A stretch of DNA of 64,000 nt, taken from Georhizobium profundi. Lineage in GTDB: Bacteria > Pseudomonadota > Alphaproteobacteria > Rhizobiales > Rhizobiaceae. Under the pieces are notes generated by a model. It saw nothing but the letters and a program-made list of their open reading frames with translations, did not search any database and had not been told where the DNA came from. The position numbers and the translations under genes are program-made. The DNA is taken from the NCBI RefSeq assembly GCF_003952725.1, contig NZ_CP032509.1, positions 682,001-746,000 on the forward strand, in the 5' to 3' direction. This document shows positions 1 to 8,742 of this stretch, piece by piece; the stretch's first letter is position 1, and every line of letters starts with the position of its first letter.

Positions 1-633
1 CGCTGGCTGCAGATGTGCGCGGAAGACAACATGCAGGTCGCGAACTGCTCGACGCCGGCTAACTATTTCCACATTCTGCGCCGGCAGATGAAGCGCGACT
101 TCCGCAAGCCGCTGATCATGATGACGCCGAAGTCGCTGCTGCGCCACAAGCGTGCGGTGTCGACGCTGTCGGAACTGTCGGGCGACACGTCCTTCCACCG
201 CTTGTTGTGGGATGATGCGGAAGTTCTGAAGAATGAAAAGATCAAGCTCCAGAAGGACAGCAAGATCCGTCGCGTCGTCATGTGCTCCGGCAAGGTCTAT
301 TACGACCTTTACGAAGAGCGCGAGTCCCGCGGCATCGACGACATCTACCTTCTGCGCCTGGAGCAGCTTTATCCGTTCCCGGCCAAGGCGCTCATTAACG
401 AGCTGTCGCGCTTCCGGGGTGCGGAGATGGTGTGGTGCCAGGAAGAGCCCAAGAACATGGGCGCCTGGGCCTTCATCGATCCTTATCTCGAGTGGGTGCT
501 CGCTCATATCGACGCGAAGTACCAGCGCGTGCGCTACACGGGCCGTCCGGCTGCCGCTTCGCCGGCAACGGGCCTCATGTCCAAGCACAAGGCGCAGCTC
601 GACGCCTTCCTCGAAGATGCGCTCGGCGACTAA
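1..633 (+). CDS. sucA: 2-oxoglutarate dehydrogenase E1, C-terminal part
   Basis: The reading frame is open from the first base of the window and encodes the last 210 residues of the thiamine-diphosphate-dependent E1 subunit of the 2-oxoglutarate dehydrogenase complex, which decarboxylates 2-oxoglutarate in the TCA cycle. The visible part contains the conserved stretches ANYFHILRRQ, PLIMMTPKSLLRH and, near the end, the C-terminal transketolase-type segment with EEPKNMGAW. sucB follows 57 bases after the stop on the same strand and lpdA follows that, so the three subunit genes of the complex are in order. The N-terminal two thirds lie outside the window. Identification is firm from the motifs and the neighbours. 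Confidence 0.96.
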   Translation, partial: RWLQMCAEDNMQVANCSTPANYFHILRRQMKRDFRKPLIMMTPKSLLRHKRAVSTLSELSGDTSFHRLLWDDAEVLKNEKIKLQKDSKIRRVVMCSGKVYYDLYEERESRGIDDIYLLRLEQLYPFPAKALINELSRFRGAEMVWCQEEPKNMGAWAFIDPYLEWVLAHIDAKYQRVRYTGRPAAASPATGLMSKHKAQLDAFLEDALGD

Positions 634-690
634 GCCGGGCTTCACTCGCCTCTCATTTCGATCCCCTATTGAACGGAAAAGCTGACAGCC

Positions 691-1938
691 ATGGCCACCG
701 AAATCCGCGTCCCGACATTGGGCGAATCCGTCTCCGAAGCCACGATCGGCACCTGGTTCAAGAAGGTTGGCGACACGATCACTGCCGACGAGCCGCTGGT
801 CGAACTTGAGACCGACAAGGTCACGGTCGAGGTGCCGGCACCGGCGTCCGGCACGCTGACGGAAATCCTGGCCCAGACGGGCGACACGGTCGAAGTCAAC
901 GCGCTGCTCGGCCAGATCGGCGCCGGATCGGGTGCTGCCGCCCAGCCGGCCAAGACGGAAGAGCCAAAGGCGGAAGCTCCGAAGGCCGAAGCTCCGAAGG
1001 CAGCTGAAGCCAAGCCAGCCGCCCAGCCTGCCGCAAAGTCCGGCGACATGCCGCCCGCACCGTCCGCCGCCAAGATGATGGCGGAGAAGAACGTTTCGGC
1101 CGATCAGGTTTCGGGTAGCGGCAAGCGCGGCCAGGTTCTCAAGGGCGACGTGATCGACGCGATCAACAAGGGCAGCTCGGCCGCACCGGCTGCAGAAGCA
1201 CCGAAGGCGCCGCGCCCTGCTTCCAGCGAAGCCGACGAGGCGCGCGAAGAGCGCGTGAAGATGACGCGCCTGCGCCAGACGATCGCCAAGCGCCTCAAGG
1301 ATGCGCAGAACACCGCTGCCATGCTGACCACCTACAACGAGGTGGACATGACGGCGGTCATGGATCTGCGCAAGAAGTACAAGGATCTCTTCGAGAAGAA
1401 GCACGGCGTGAAGCTCGGCTTCATGGGCTTCTTCACCAAGGCCGTGACGCACGCCTTGAAGGAGATTCCGTCCGTTAACGCCGAGATCGATGGCAACGAC
1501 ATCGTCTTCAAGAATTTCTGCCACATCGGCGTCGCCGTCGGCACCGACAAGGGCCTCGTCGTGCCGGTCGTGCGCGATGCGGACCAGATGTCGATTGCCG
1601 AGATCGAGCAGGAAATCGGTCGTCTCGGTGTTGCAGCACGTGACGGCAAGCTCGGCATGGCCGACATGCAGGGCGGCACCTTCACCATCTCGAACGGTGG
1701 CGTCTACGGTTCGCTGATGTCCTCGCCGATCCTGAATGCGCCGCAGTCGGGCATCCTCGGCATGCACAAGATCCAGGAGCGTCCGGTCGCGATCGGCGGC
1801 CAGGTCGTCATCCGTCCGATGATGTATCTGGCGCTTTCCTACGATCACCGCATCGTCGACGGCAAGGAAGCCGTCACCTTCCTGGTGCGCGTCAAGGAAA
1901 GCCTCGAAGATCCGGAGCGTCTCGTTCTCGACCTTTAG
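691..1938 (+). CDS. sucB: Dihydrolipoyl succinyltransferase (OGDH E2)
   Basis: The 415-residue protein is the E2 core of the 2-oxoglutarate dehydrogenase complex; it transfers the succinyl group from lipoyl-lysine to CoA. The lipoyl domain covers about residues 1-77, with the lipoylated lysine at position 43 (ETDKVTVEV). An Ala/Pro/Lys-rich linker follows ([10 protein letters not shown] repeats), then the E3/E1-binding domain near residues 120-155 ([10 protein letters not shown]). The catalytic acyltransferase domain ends with the HxxxDG motif [11 protein letters not shown], with the active-site His at about 386. It is a single-lipoyl-domain E2 of normal length, between sucA and lpdA on the same strand. 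Confidence 0.97.
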   Translation: MATEIRVPTLGESVSEATIGTWFKKVGDTITADEPLVELETDKVTVEVPAPASGTLTEILAQTGDTVEVNALLGQIGAGSGAAAQPAKTEEPKAEAPKAEAPKAAEAKPAAQPAAKSGDMPPAPSAAKMMAEKNVSADQVSGSGKRGQVLKGDVIDAINKGSSAAPAAEAPKAPRPASSEADEAREERVKMTRLRQTIAKRLKDAQNTAAMLTTYNEVDMTAVMDLRKKYKDLFEKKHGVKLGFMGFFTKAVTHALKEIPSVNAEIDGNDIVFKNFCHIGVAVGTDKGLVVPVVRDADQMSIAEIEQEIGRLGVAARDGKLGMADMQGGTFTISNGGVYGSLMSSPILNAPQSGILGMHKIQERPVAIGGQVVIRPMMYLALSYDHRIVDGKEAVTFLVRVKESLEDPERLVLDL

Positions 1939-2022
1939 GAATAACAGCACGACGGCCGCGCTTCATCTTCAGCCAGGCGCGGCCGGCAGACTGCCCGCTT
2001 CAGAGTATAAGGATTTCATTCA

Positions 2023-3429
2023 ATGGCTTACGATGTCGTCGTCATCGGTTCTGGACCGGGTGGATATGTCTGCGCCGTGAAGGCTGCGCAGCTTGGTCTC
2101 AAGACCGCGATCGTGGAGAAGCGCCCGACGCTTGGCGGCACCTGCCTGAACATTGGCTGCATTCCCTCCAAGGCGATGCTGCATGCTTCGGAAGTGTTTC
2201 ACCAGGCGGGCCACAGCCATGCCGAGCTTGGTGTCGAGGTCGGAACACCGACGCTCAACCTGCCGGCGATGATGGCGCACAAGGATGCGGTCGTTAAGGC
2301 CAATGTCGATGGCGTCTCCTTCCTCATGAAGAAGAACAAGATCGACGTGCTCGTCGGCACCGGCAAGGTGCTCGGCGAAGGCAAGCTGTCGGTGACGACG
2401 GAGGGCGGCGAAAGCCAGGAAATCGAGGCGAAGAACATCGTGATCGCCACCGGTTCCGACGTCGCGAACATCCCGGGCGTTGACGTTGCCTTCGACGAGA
2501 AGGTCATCGTGTCCTCGACCGGCGCGCTGGAACTGGAGAAGGTGCCCGGTCACCTCGTGGTTGTCGGCGGCGGCGTCATCGGTCTCGAACTCGGCTCGGT
2601 CTGGGCGCGTCTCGGTGCCAAGGTCACCGTGGTCGAATATCTCGATGCGATCCTCGGTGGCATGGACGGCGAAGTCTCCAAGCAGTTCCAGCGCATGCTG
2701 GCCAAGCAAAGCCTCGACTTCAAGCTCGGCCAGAAAGTAACGGCCGTCACGCGCAAGGATGCAGGTGCTTCCGTCACGTTCGAGCCCGCCAAGGGCGGCG
2801 AGGCGCAGACGGTGGACGCGGATATCGTGCTCGTTGCGACGGGACGCCGGCCTTACACGGACGGGCTCGGCCTCGAAGATGCAGGCGTCGTCATGGAAAA
2901 GGGCGGTCGCGTGCAGATCGATGCGCATTTCCAAACCTCGGTGCCCGGCGTCTACGCGATCGGCGATGTCGTCGCAGGTCCGATGCTTGCCCACAAGGCC
3001 GAGGACGAAGGCGTGGCCGTGGCCGAGATCATCGCCGGCCAGGCCGGTCACGTGAACTACGAGGTCATTCCGAGCGTCGTCTACACGCAGCCGGAAGTCG
3101 CCTCCATCGGCCGGACCGAAGAACAACTGAAGGCTGACGGCGTCGCTTACAAGGCCGGCAAGTTCCCCTTCACCGCGAACGGCCGTGCCCGCGCAATGCT
3201 TGCCACCGAAGGTTTCGTAAAGATCCTCGCAGACAAGGACACCGACCGGGTGCTTGGCGTGCACATCGTTGGCGCCGGTGCGGGCGACCTCATCCATGAG
3301 GCAGCTGTGCTGATGGAGTTTGGCGGATCGGCGGAAGATCTGGCGCGCACCTGCCATGCCCACCCGACCTTGTCGGAGGCGGTCAAGGAAGCCGCGCTCG
3401 CCACCTTCTTCAAGCCCATCCATATGTAG
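2023..3429 (+). CDS. lpdA: Dihydrolipoamide dehydrogenase (E3) of OGDH
   Basis: This 468-residue flavoprotein reoxidises dihydrolipoamide with NAD+. The N-terminal FAD-binding motif is GSGPGGY (residues 10-16). The redox-active disulfide lies in GGTCLNIGCIPSK, with Cys41 and Cys46. A second dinucleotide-binding motif VVGGGVIGLE binds NAD, and the C-terminal dimerisation domain contributes the catalytic HAHPT histidine. It lies 84 bases downstream of sucB in the same direction and is followed by a strong hairpin, so it ends the sucAB-lpdA unit. A second E3 gene at 18341-19741 belongs to the branched-chain dehydrogenase operon. Confidence 0.97.
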   Translation: MAYDVVVIGSGPGGYVCAVKAAQLGLKTAIVEKRPTLGGTCLNIGCIPSKAMLHASEVFHQAGHSHAELGVEVGTPTLNLPAMMAHKDAVVKANVDGVSFLMKKNKIDVLVGTGKVLGEGKLSVTTEGGESQEIEAKNIVIATGSDVANIPGVDVAFDEKVIVSSTGALELEKVPGHLVVVGGGVIGLELGSVWARLGAKVTVVEYLDAILGGMDGEVSKQFQRMLAKQSLDFKLGQKVTAVTRKDAGASVTFEPAKGGEAQTVDADIVLVATGRRPYTDGLGLEDAGVVMEKGGRVQIDAHFQTSVPGVYAIGDVVAGPMLAHKAEDEGVAVAEIIAGQAGHVNYEVIPSVVYTQPEVASIGRTEEQLKADGVAYKAGKFPFTANGRARAMLATEGFVKILADKDTDRVLGVHIVGAGAGDLIHEAAVLMEFGGSAEDLARTCHAHPTLSEAVKEAALATFFKPIHM

Positions 3430-3436
3430 GAAGATC

Positions 3437-3468
3437 GAAAGCGGTGTCTTTCCCGAGACGCCGCTTTC
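3437..3468 (+). terminator. Rho-independent-type hairpin after lpdA
   Basis: A 13-bp stem (GAAAGCGGTGTCT paired with AGACGCCGCTTTC, one G-T wobble) closes a six-base loop eight bases after the lpdA stop codon. It is followed by a pyrimidine-rich tail rather than a long T-run. It most likely ends the sucAB-lpdA transcript. Confidence 0.75.
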
Positions 3469-3587
3469 TCACCTGTACGGGTGATTGTACCCGTGCGCGC
3501 TCTGTCGTCTCTCTAGTCCCGCAAAGCGTGCGCCGAACCTGAACCAGGCGGCGCGCGTCTCAACATATGGGCTGGGGACGACAGACA

Positions 3588-4688
3588 ATGACCACGAAAA
3601 TTCTGCCAGTGCTTGCGCTGGCGCCTGTGCTGGCGCTTGCCGCGTGCGGTGGTTCGACCACGACCGGATCGATCGGGCCTGGCGCCGGTGCCGGCGGCGC
3701 GCCCGGCGGTGGTGGCGCAGGAGGCGGCGGTGATGCCGGTGGCGGCGCAGGCGGTGGAACCGGCAGCGCCATTCGCGGCGTTTCGACGAAGTTTGCGCGT
3801 GCGCAGCAGCCGAGCCCCACACCGGTTCCGATCTATGAGCAGGGCAAGTTCGCCTATGTGCCAACCGGCGATCTCGTGACCTCGAGTGCTCCGATCGAAG
3901 GCACGGCAGATTTGACGACCGCGAAGCAGGGCGATGGCTCGATCACCATCACCACCGGCGGGCTCTACCGTGACGGTTCGGCTGTTCCGGGCGCAACGGC
4001 CAATGCGCAATATCCGGCGCGGGGGACATCGACGACCAATGCGCAGCAATCCGAGTTCGTCGGAAATGTCGGCGCGTCCGTCGCCGATGTGATGGTCACC
4101 TATTACGACCTCGACCAAAACGGCAGCGACGAGTTCTTCACGATCGACCACCACCAGGACCGGGTGAACATCACCCAGCCGATCGACACGATCAGCATCT
4201 TCTATGGCGGCGACTTCGCACCAGCCTCGACCGTTGCAGGCCGCACAGGAACGGCGATGTTCACGGCGACGGATACCGGCAATGCAGACAAGGGTGCCGC
4301 TTACGTGCGCGTGGCGACCGGCACGGGCGTTTCCAACAGCCAGGTCGATTACGGCGGCGACGTGCGCATGGTCGCCGATTTCGGTGCGGGGACGGTGGAC
4401 GGCGAGATTACCAATCTGCGTCGCTTCGGCACGCAGGACGCCGCGGACTTCTCGCTCCGGCTCGATGGCTCGCAGATCAATGGCCAGCATTTCGATGGTG
4501 GCGCGGTGACCATGTTGCAGGGGGCGACACCCGTTGCAAGCTTCACGGATTCTGCGGTGACCGGCTCGTTCCTAGGCCAGAACGCGGATGCCGTCGGTGG
4601 CGTATTCCAGGGGAACGGAACGCGCGGCGGCCAGGATGTGTATCTCGGCGGCCAGTTCATCGCGCGGGAAGGTCAAACGACCAACTGA
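3588..4688 (+). CDS. Lipoprotein resembling transferrin-binding-protein-like beta-barrel
   Basis: The start at 3588 (MTTKILPVLAL) gives a textbook lipoprotein signal peptide with lipobox LAAC at residues 17-20, so the mature protein is probably lipid-anchored in the outer membrane. A Gly/Ala-rich low-complexity linker (about residues 25-60, many GGGAGG units) follows. The C-terminal 150 residues carry a pattern typical of the TbpB-like beta-barrel fold: GTAMFTATDT, VRMVADFGAGTVDGEI, and a closing GGVFQGNGTRGGQDVYLGG. Such proteins bind host iron proteins in pathogens; in rhizobia they are common and uncharacterised, so I infer only a surface lipoprotein. An alternative start at 3567 would put extra residues before the signal peptide. 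It converges on the TraB gene. Confidence 0.8.
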   Translation: MTTKILPVLALAPVLALAACGGSTTTGSIGPGAGAGGAPGGGGAGGGGDAGGGAGGGTGSAIRGVSTKFARAQQPSPTPVPIYEQGKFAYVPTGDLVTSSAPIEGTADLTTAKQGDGSITITTGGLYRDGSAVPGATANAQYPARGTSTTNAQQSEFVGNVGASVADVMVTYYDLDQNGSDEFFTIDHHQDRVNITQPIDTISIFYGGDFAPASTVAGRTGTAMFTATDTGNADKGAAYVRVATGTGVSNSQVDYGGDVRMVADFGAGTVDGEITNLRRFGTQDAADFSLRLDGSQINGQHFDGGAVTMLQGATPVASFTDSAVTGSFLGQNADAVGGVFQGNGTRGGQDVYLGGQFIAREGQTTN

Positions 4689-4708
4689 GCTTCGAGCATG
4701 ACAATGGA

Positions 4709-4730
4709 GCGGCGGCTGATCGGCCGCCGC
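4709..4730. terminator. Hairpin between convergent genes
   Basis: GCGGCGGC and its exact complement flank a short loop in the 43-base gap between the lipoprotein gene (plus) and the TraB/GumN gene (minus). It could act on either strand, although no clear T-run follows. Confidence 0.5.
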
Positions 4731-4731
4731 T

Positions 4732-5811
4732 TCAATCGGCCCGTTCGACCGAATAGCCGGCATCGCGCAGGAGTTCGATCACGCCTTCGTCGCCGGGCAG
4801 GTGCAGCGCACCGACGGCGATGAAGGCGTGGCCTTCATTCAGAAAGGGTTCGGCGCGTTCGGCCATGATGCGATTGCGGGCAAGGACGATCCGCTCTTCG
4901 AAATCGGCATAGCCCTGCGCGTCTCTTTCGTGACCCTCAGGTGCAGCCTCGCGGAGCATCGGCATGATCATGCCGGTTTCGCCCGCGACGTAGAGATCCG
5001 TCATCGTCGCCGTGACGTCCTCGAGCAGGGGCCCGAGCGACAGCGTTTCCACCAGACCGCGCACATGAAATTCGAGCGACAGGCTGGCCATGGCGTCCAG
5101 CTGCTCGGCGATGGTCTCGAGCCCATCGACCGCCTTGCCTTCCTCCAGCGCCTGTTCGGCCAGCATCTGGTCGAGGAAGGCTGCGCCCTCGGCCTTTCTC
5201 GCGTGTTCGCAGGCCGGAAGCGCAACGAGACCGGCGATCATCCACGGCTTCATGTGCACGAGAGCGTCGACGGGCAGTCCGAGCTCATCGAGTCGGGTTT
5301 CGACAAGCGCGAAATCCTCGTCGCTCATCACGGTGCGCAAGGTGCGGCCATCGGTGAACATCGTCAGTTCGGGACGCGCTATGAGCGCCGCCTGCGCCAC
5401 TTCGGGATCGAGGATCTCGTCGGTCTCGATGACGACGGTTTCCGATGCGTCGAGCGCTTGGCTCACGGTGTAGGTCAGTTCCGTCACGCGCGGATCGGCG
5501 ACATGCATGGTGCCGAGAAGATAGGAGGCGACGCCTTGGTCGTTCTCGACGCGCCACAGAAGCCCTTCACCATTGGGCGTCGCCGCTGCCGCTTGCAGCA
5601 ATGCCGGCAGACGTGGATCGTCTTCGGCGCGCATGCGGTCGATGAGGTTTTCGCCGCCGCATGCGGCTGGCTGCTCCTGCGCGTCGGCGCGCTCAAGCGT
5701 CGCCAGCACCATGAGGAGGCTCAGCGCCATGACGAGGTGGATCAATCCGAGCAGGCCGATGACGCCGCGCGCCAGATGCTCTTCGGTGACGGTTTTGATG
5801 CGTGCGATCAC
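4732..5811 (-). CDS. TraB/GumN family protein
   Basis: The 359-residue protein has an N-terminal membrane segment (about residues 17-40, VIGLLGLIHLVMALSLLMVL) and then the TraB/GumN domain. The two hallmark GxxH motifs are present: LLGTMHVADPRV at about residue 98 and VGALHLPGDEG close to the C-terminus. These motifs place it in the EreA/ChaN/TraB superfamily, whose active site uses the paired Gly-His motifs and a central glutamate. A membrane-anchored metalloprotease-like activity is often suggested, but the substrate is unknown. The gene is on the minus strand, 121 bases downstream of xerC, and may be cotranscribed with it. Confidence 0.88.
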   Translation of the reverse strand: MIARIKTVTEEHLARGVIGLLGLIHLVMALSLLMVLATLERADAQEQPAACGGENLIDRMRAEDDPRLPALLQAAAATPNGEGLLWRVENDQGVASYLLGTMHVADPRVTELTYTVSQALDASETVVIETDEILDPEVAQAALIARPELTMFTDGRTLRTVMSDEDFALVETRLDELGLPVDALVHMKPWMIAGLVALPACEHARKAEGAAFLDQMLAEQALEEGKAVDGLETIAEQLDAMASLSLEFHVRGLVETLSLGPLLEDVTATMTDLYVAGETGMIMPMLREAAPEGHERDAQGYADFEERIVLARNRIMAERAEPFLNEGHAFIAVGALHLPGDEGVIELLRDAGYSVERAD

Positions 5812-5932
5812 GAGACATCCCGGTGCTGTTGATCGCTCTGCGATAGCATTCGCCCGCGCAAGAAATCGTTAATGCCGCTCCGATCTCACGATTCCAGACG
5901 GTGAAACTGTGCCCAGTTCGCCTGGCAACGCT

Positions 5933-6868
5933 CTATGCGCGCGGATGGGCTGCGCGGTAGGCGGCAAGGAGCCGGGCGCTGTCGACGCCCGTATAGATCT
6001 GGGTTGTGGAAAGACTTGCGTGCCCGAGCAGTTCCTGGATCGTCCTGAGATCGCCACCACCTGCGAGAAGGTGAGTGGCGAAGGAGTGTCGCAGCGCATG
6101 CGGGGTCGCCGTATCGGGGAGACCCAGCGCGGACCGCATCTTGCGCATTTCCTTCTGGATGATTGCCGCATGAAGCACGCCGCCTCTAGCGCCGCGAAAG
6201 AGCGGTTCCGACGCTGCGAGATGATAGGGGCAAAGTCTTAGGTATTCGGCAATTGCCTGTCTGGCGACATCCATGAGCGGAACGAGCCGCGTCTTGCCGC
6301 CTTTGCCTGCTATGCGCAGCGTCGTCGTGGTCGGACCAACCGACGCCGGCGTCAAGGCAAGCGCTTCCGAGATGCGAAGACCGCAGCCGTAGAGCAGCGT
6401 CAGCAAGGCGGCATTGCGGGCAGCAACCCAGGGTTCGTCGGACATCTGATCATCGAGATTCGCGACGGCGACGGCCTGCTCTTCCGACAGGGGCTTCGGC
6501 AGGCTTCGCCCGGTCTTGGGGGCGCGCACATGGCGGGCGCCGGCTGCGTTCACGAGGCCTTCGCGTTCCAGATGGCGCAGGAACGAGCGGACGCCTGCAA
6601 GCCCGCGTCCGAGCGTGCGTGCCCCCGCCCCGCCGCGGCGTCGGCTGGCGAGGAAGGCACGCAGATCTGTCGGACGAAGATTTGCGAGATCGGCGATCGC
6701 AGGCATGGAACCTATGTGCCGGCTCATGAATTGGAGGAATTGCCGGAGATCACGCTCGTAAGCCTCAAGTGTGTTTGCTGACAGACGCCGCTGCATGCTG
6801 AGGCCATCAAGCCATAGCTGACGCTGCATCATCACATCCGGCGCGGCAGGGAGCAGTTCGGTTGTCAC
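5933..6868 (-). CDS. xerC: Tyrosine recombinase XerC
   Basis: This 311-residue protein has the two-domain layout of Xer recombinases: an N-terminal SAM-like DNA-binding domain (about residues 15-105, LSANTLEAYERDL) and a C-terminal catalytic domain. The catalytic residues are visible: Arg in LYGCGLRISEAL, His and Arg in HALRHSFATHLL, His in LGHASLSTTQ and the nucleophile Tyr in IYTGV. XerC with XerD resolves chromosome dimers at dif. The length and the absence of phage neighbours support the housekeeping Xer rather than a mobile integrase. The upstream 170 bases hold the promoter shared back to back with the acyltransferase gene. Confidence 0.93.
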   Translation of the reverse strand: MTTELLPAAPDVMMQRQLWLDGLSMQRRLSANTLEAYERDLRQFLQFMSRHIGSMPAIADLANLRPTDLRAFLASRRRGGAGARTLGRGLAGVRSFLRHLEREGLVNAAGARHVRAPKTGRSLPKPLSEEQAVAVANLDDQMSDEPWVAARNAALLTLLYGCGLRISEALALTPASVGPTTTTLRIAGKGGKTRLVPLMDVARQAIAEYLRLCPYHLAASEPLFRGARGGVLHAAIIQKEMRKMRSALGLPDTATPHALRHSFATHLLAGGGDLRTIQELLGHASLSTTQIYTGVDSARLLAAYRAAHPRA

Positions 6869-7040
6869 GCTACGTTACGCCCGAGAAACGTCATTTGATA
6901 TCCGGTGGCTTTCCTCGAAGCCTCTGCGACAATGGTTATATAAGGGTTACGATGTTAGTGAGTGATGTCGGAAAAGCGGCTGTCATGCTGTCTTTACAAG
7001 AGCATGCGATGTCCGGTTGGACGCGATAACGGGGACACTT

Positions 7041-7937
7041 ATGGTGCAGAAGCGCGATATTCACGGCGTGGTCGATGCCATTGCACTGCTGTCCCAAGGC
7101 CGTCCCGGACACATCGTCGACGAGCTCATCGCCGAGCGCGGACAGCGCCTGGTCAATCATCCGCTCTGGCCGGTGATGCGCCCATTCCTCTACAGCGCGC
7201 TGCATTACGGCAAGGCGCTGCAGTTTGCAGACGCCGTTGCCAACATGCCGGGGTTTCAGGCGTTCGAATATGCCAGTGCCCAGCTGAACCTGAATGTCGA
7301 GGTGAACCGCGGCGAGCGTATCCCTGACAAGGGCGGCTTCATCATGGTGTCGAACCACCCGACCGGGATCGCGGACGGGATCGCCGTTTTCGATCTTCTG
7401 AAGAATCGCCGGCCGGACATGATGTTCTTCGCCAACCGCGATGCTATCCGCGTCAATCCACGCTTCGTCGAGATGGTGATCCCCGTCGAGTGGCGCGAAG
7501 AGCACAAGAGCAAGCTGAAAGCGCGCGAAACGCTGCAGCTGACGACGCGCGCGGTGAAGGAAGAAAAAGCGACGGTGCTGTTTCCCTCGGGCCGCATCGC
7601 CTATTGGGCCAACGGCACGCTGAACGAGCGGCCGTGGAAGTCTTCGGCGATTTCGCTGTCGCGCAAATACGGGCTGCCGATCCTGCCGGTCCACATGACT
7701 GCGCGCAATTCCGGTCTGTTCTACTGGCTGTCGAAATGGTCGACCGAGCTGCGCGACATGACGGTCTTTCACGAGCTTCTCAACAAGAAGAGCCAGACCT
7801 TTGAGTTCACTATCGGCGAATTGCTGCAGCCTGATCAGCTCGAGGGCGATCCGGCAGTCGTCACCAAAGCGCTCGAATATCACTCTGTCTATGGGCTGAA
7901 GGCCGATCCTGACCGCGCATTTCGCGTCCAGTTCTGA
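7041..7937 (+). CDS. PlsC-like lysophospholipid acyltransferase
   Basis: The start at 7041 (MVQKRDIHGV) is preceded by GGGGAC at good spacing; the in-frame ATG at 7017 lacks this. The 298-residue protein has the acyltransferase core: motif I region FIMVSNHPTGIADGIAV, motif II FFANRDAIRVNP and motif III-like VLFPSGRIAYW. The His and Asp of motif I are separated by five residues rather than the usual four (HPTGIAD). It probably acylates a lysophospholipid or glycerolipid at the inner membrane; the exact acceptor cannot be read from sequence. It stands alone between xerC (divergent) and the two-component genes. Confidence 0.82.
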   Translation: MVQKRDIHGVVDAIALLSQGRPGHIVDELIAERGQRLVNHPLWPVMRPFLYSALHYGKALQFADAVANMPGFQAFEYASAQLNLNVEVNRGERIPDKGGFIMVSNHPTGIADGIAVFDLLKNRRPDMMFFANRDAIRVNPRFVEMVIPVEWREEHKSKLKARETLQLTTRAVKEEKATVLFPSGRIAYWANGTLNERPWKSSAISLSRKYGLPILPVHMTARNSGLFYWLSKWSTELRDMTVFHELLNKKSQTFEFTIGELLQPDQLEGDPAVVTKALEYHSVYGLKADPDRAFRVQF

Positions 7938-8049
7938 TCGGGTGCTGCTGCCGAGCGATCCCTCACGTCAGAATTGCTTTTTGCGCGCTACGGCTTGAAA
8001 ATCCGTCTCGCTGCGAATGCCGCGGCGAAGAGGAGGATCATTCAGGCCG

Positions 8050-8742
8050 ATGCGCATTCTGCTGGTCGAAGACAATCGCGATCTGGGCGAAGCGGTGGAA
8101 GGACGGCTCAAACGCTCCGGCCATTCGGTCGATTGGGTGCGCGACGGAGAAGCGGCGCTCGCTTTTGCGCGCGATGCGTCGTTCGATGCCATCGTCCTTG
8201 ATCTCATGCTGCCGCAGCGCGACGGGATTTCGGTGATCTCGGCATTGCGAAGCGGCGGCGACGATACGCCAGTGCTCGTCGTCACGGCGCGCTCGGAAAT
8301 CGACGACCGCGTCAGTCTGCTCGACATGGGGGCTGACGACTATCTCGTCAAACCGTTCGATCTGCGCGAGTTGGAAGCACGCTTGCGCGCGCTCATGCGC
8401 CGGCCGGCGGGGCACGCAACCAGCCGCATGGTGCTCGGCGATCTTGTGATGGAAACCGCGGCGCACTCGATCACGATTGCAGGCGTGCCGGTCGAGATCG
8501 GCCGACGGGAGTTTCGACTTCTGGAGATCCTGCTGTCGCGCGCCGGACAGGTGGTTGCGAAGGAGCGCCTGATGCAGCAGCTCTTCTCGATCGACGAGGA
8601 TGTCGCGGTCAATGCACTTGAGCTCTACGTCTCTCGCTTGCGCCGCAAGATCGAGAACTCCGGCGTGTCGATCCTGACCGTACGTGGCATCGGGTATCTC
8701 GCCAGGGCCGATGCGGAGGCTCGCCCCGCCGATGCGCGCTGA
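8050..8742 (+). CDS. OmpR-family response regulator (TctD-like)
   Basis: The protein (230 residues from the ATG at 8050, which follows AGGAGG) has a receiver domain with the acidic pair ED in MRILLVEDNRD, the phospho-acceptor Asp in DAIVLDLMLP (about residue 51), the conserved Thr/Ser in VVTARS and Lys in DYLVKPF. A C-terminal winged-helix domain follows (VEIGRREFRLLEILLSR to VRGIGYLAR). The kinase gene starts inside its last codons, so the pair is translationally coupled. Given the adjacent tctCBA genes it most likely controls the tricarboxylate transporter, as TctD does in enterobacteria; that is inference from context. Confidence 0.93.
   Translation: MRILLVEDNRDLGEAVEGRLKRSGHSVDWVRDGEAALAFARDASFDAIVLDLMLPQRDGISVISALRSGGDDTPVLVVTARSEIDDRVSLLDMGADDYLVKPFDLRELEARLRALMRRPAGHATSRMVLGDLVMETAAHSITIAGVPVEIGRREFRLLEILLSRAGQVVAKERLMQQLFSIDEDVAVNALELYVSRLRRKIENSGVSILTVRGIGYLARADAEARPADAR

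Noticed and set aside
2020..3423. Long minus-strand frame of 467 codons
   Set aside because: It is exactly antisense to lpdA, which has full motif support; the composition (many His, Arg, Asp) is typical of a high-GC shadow.
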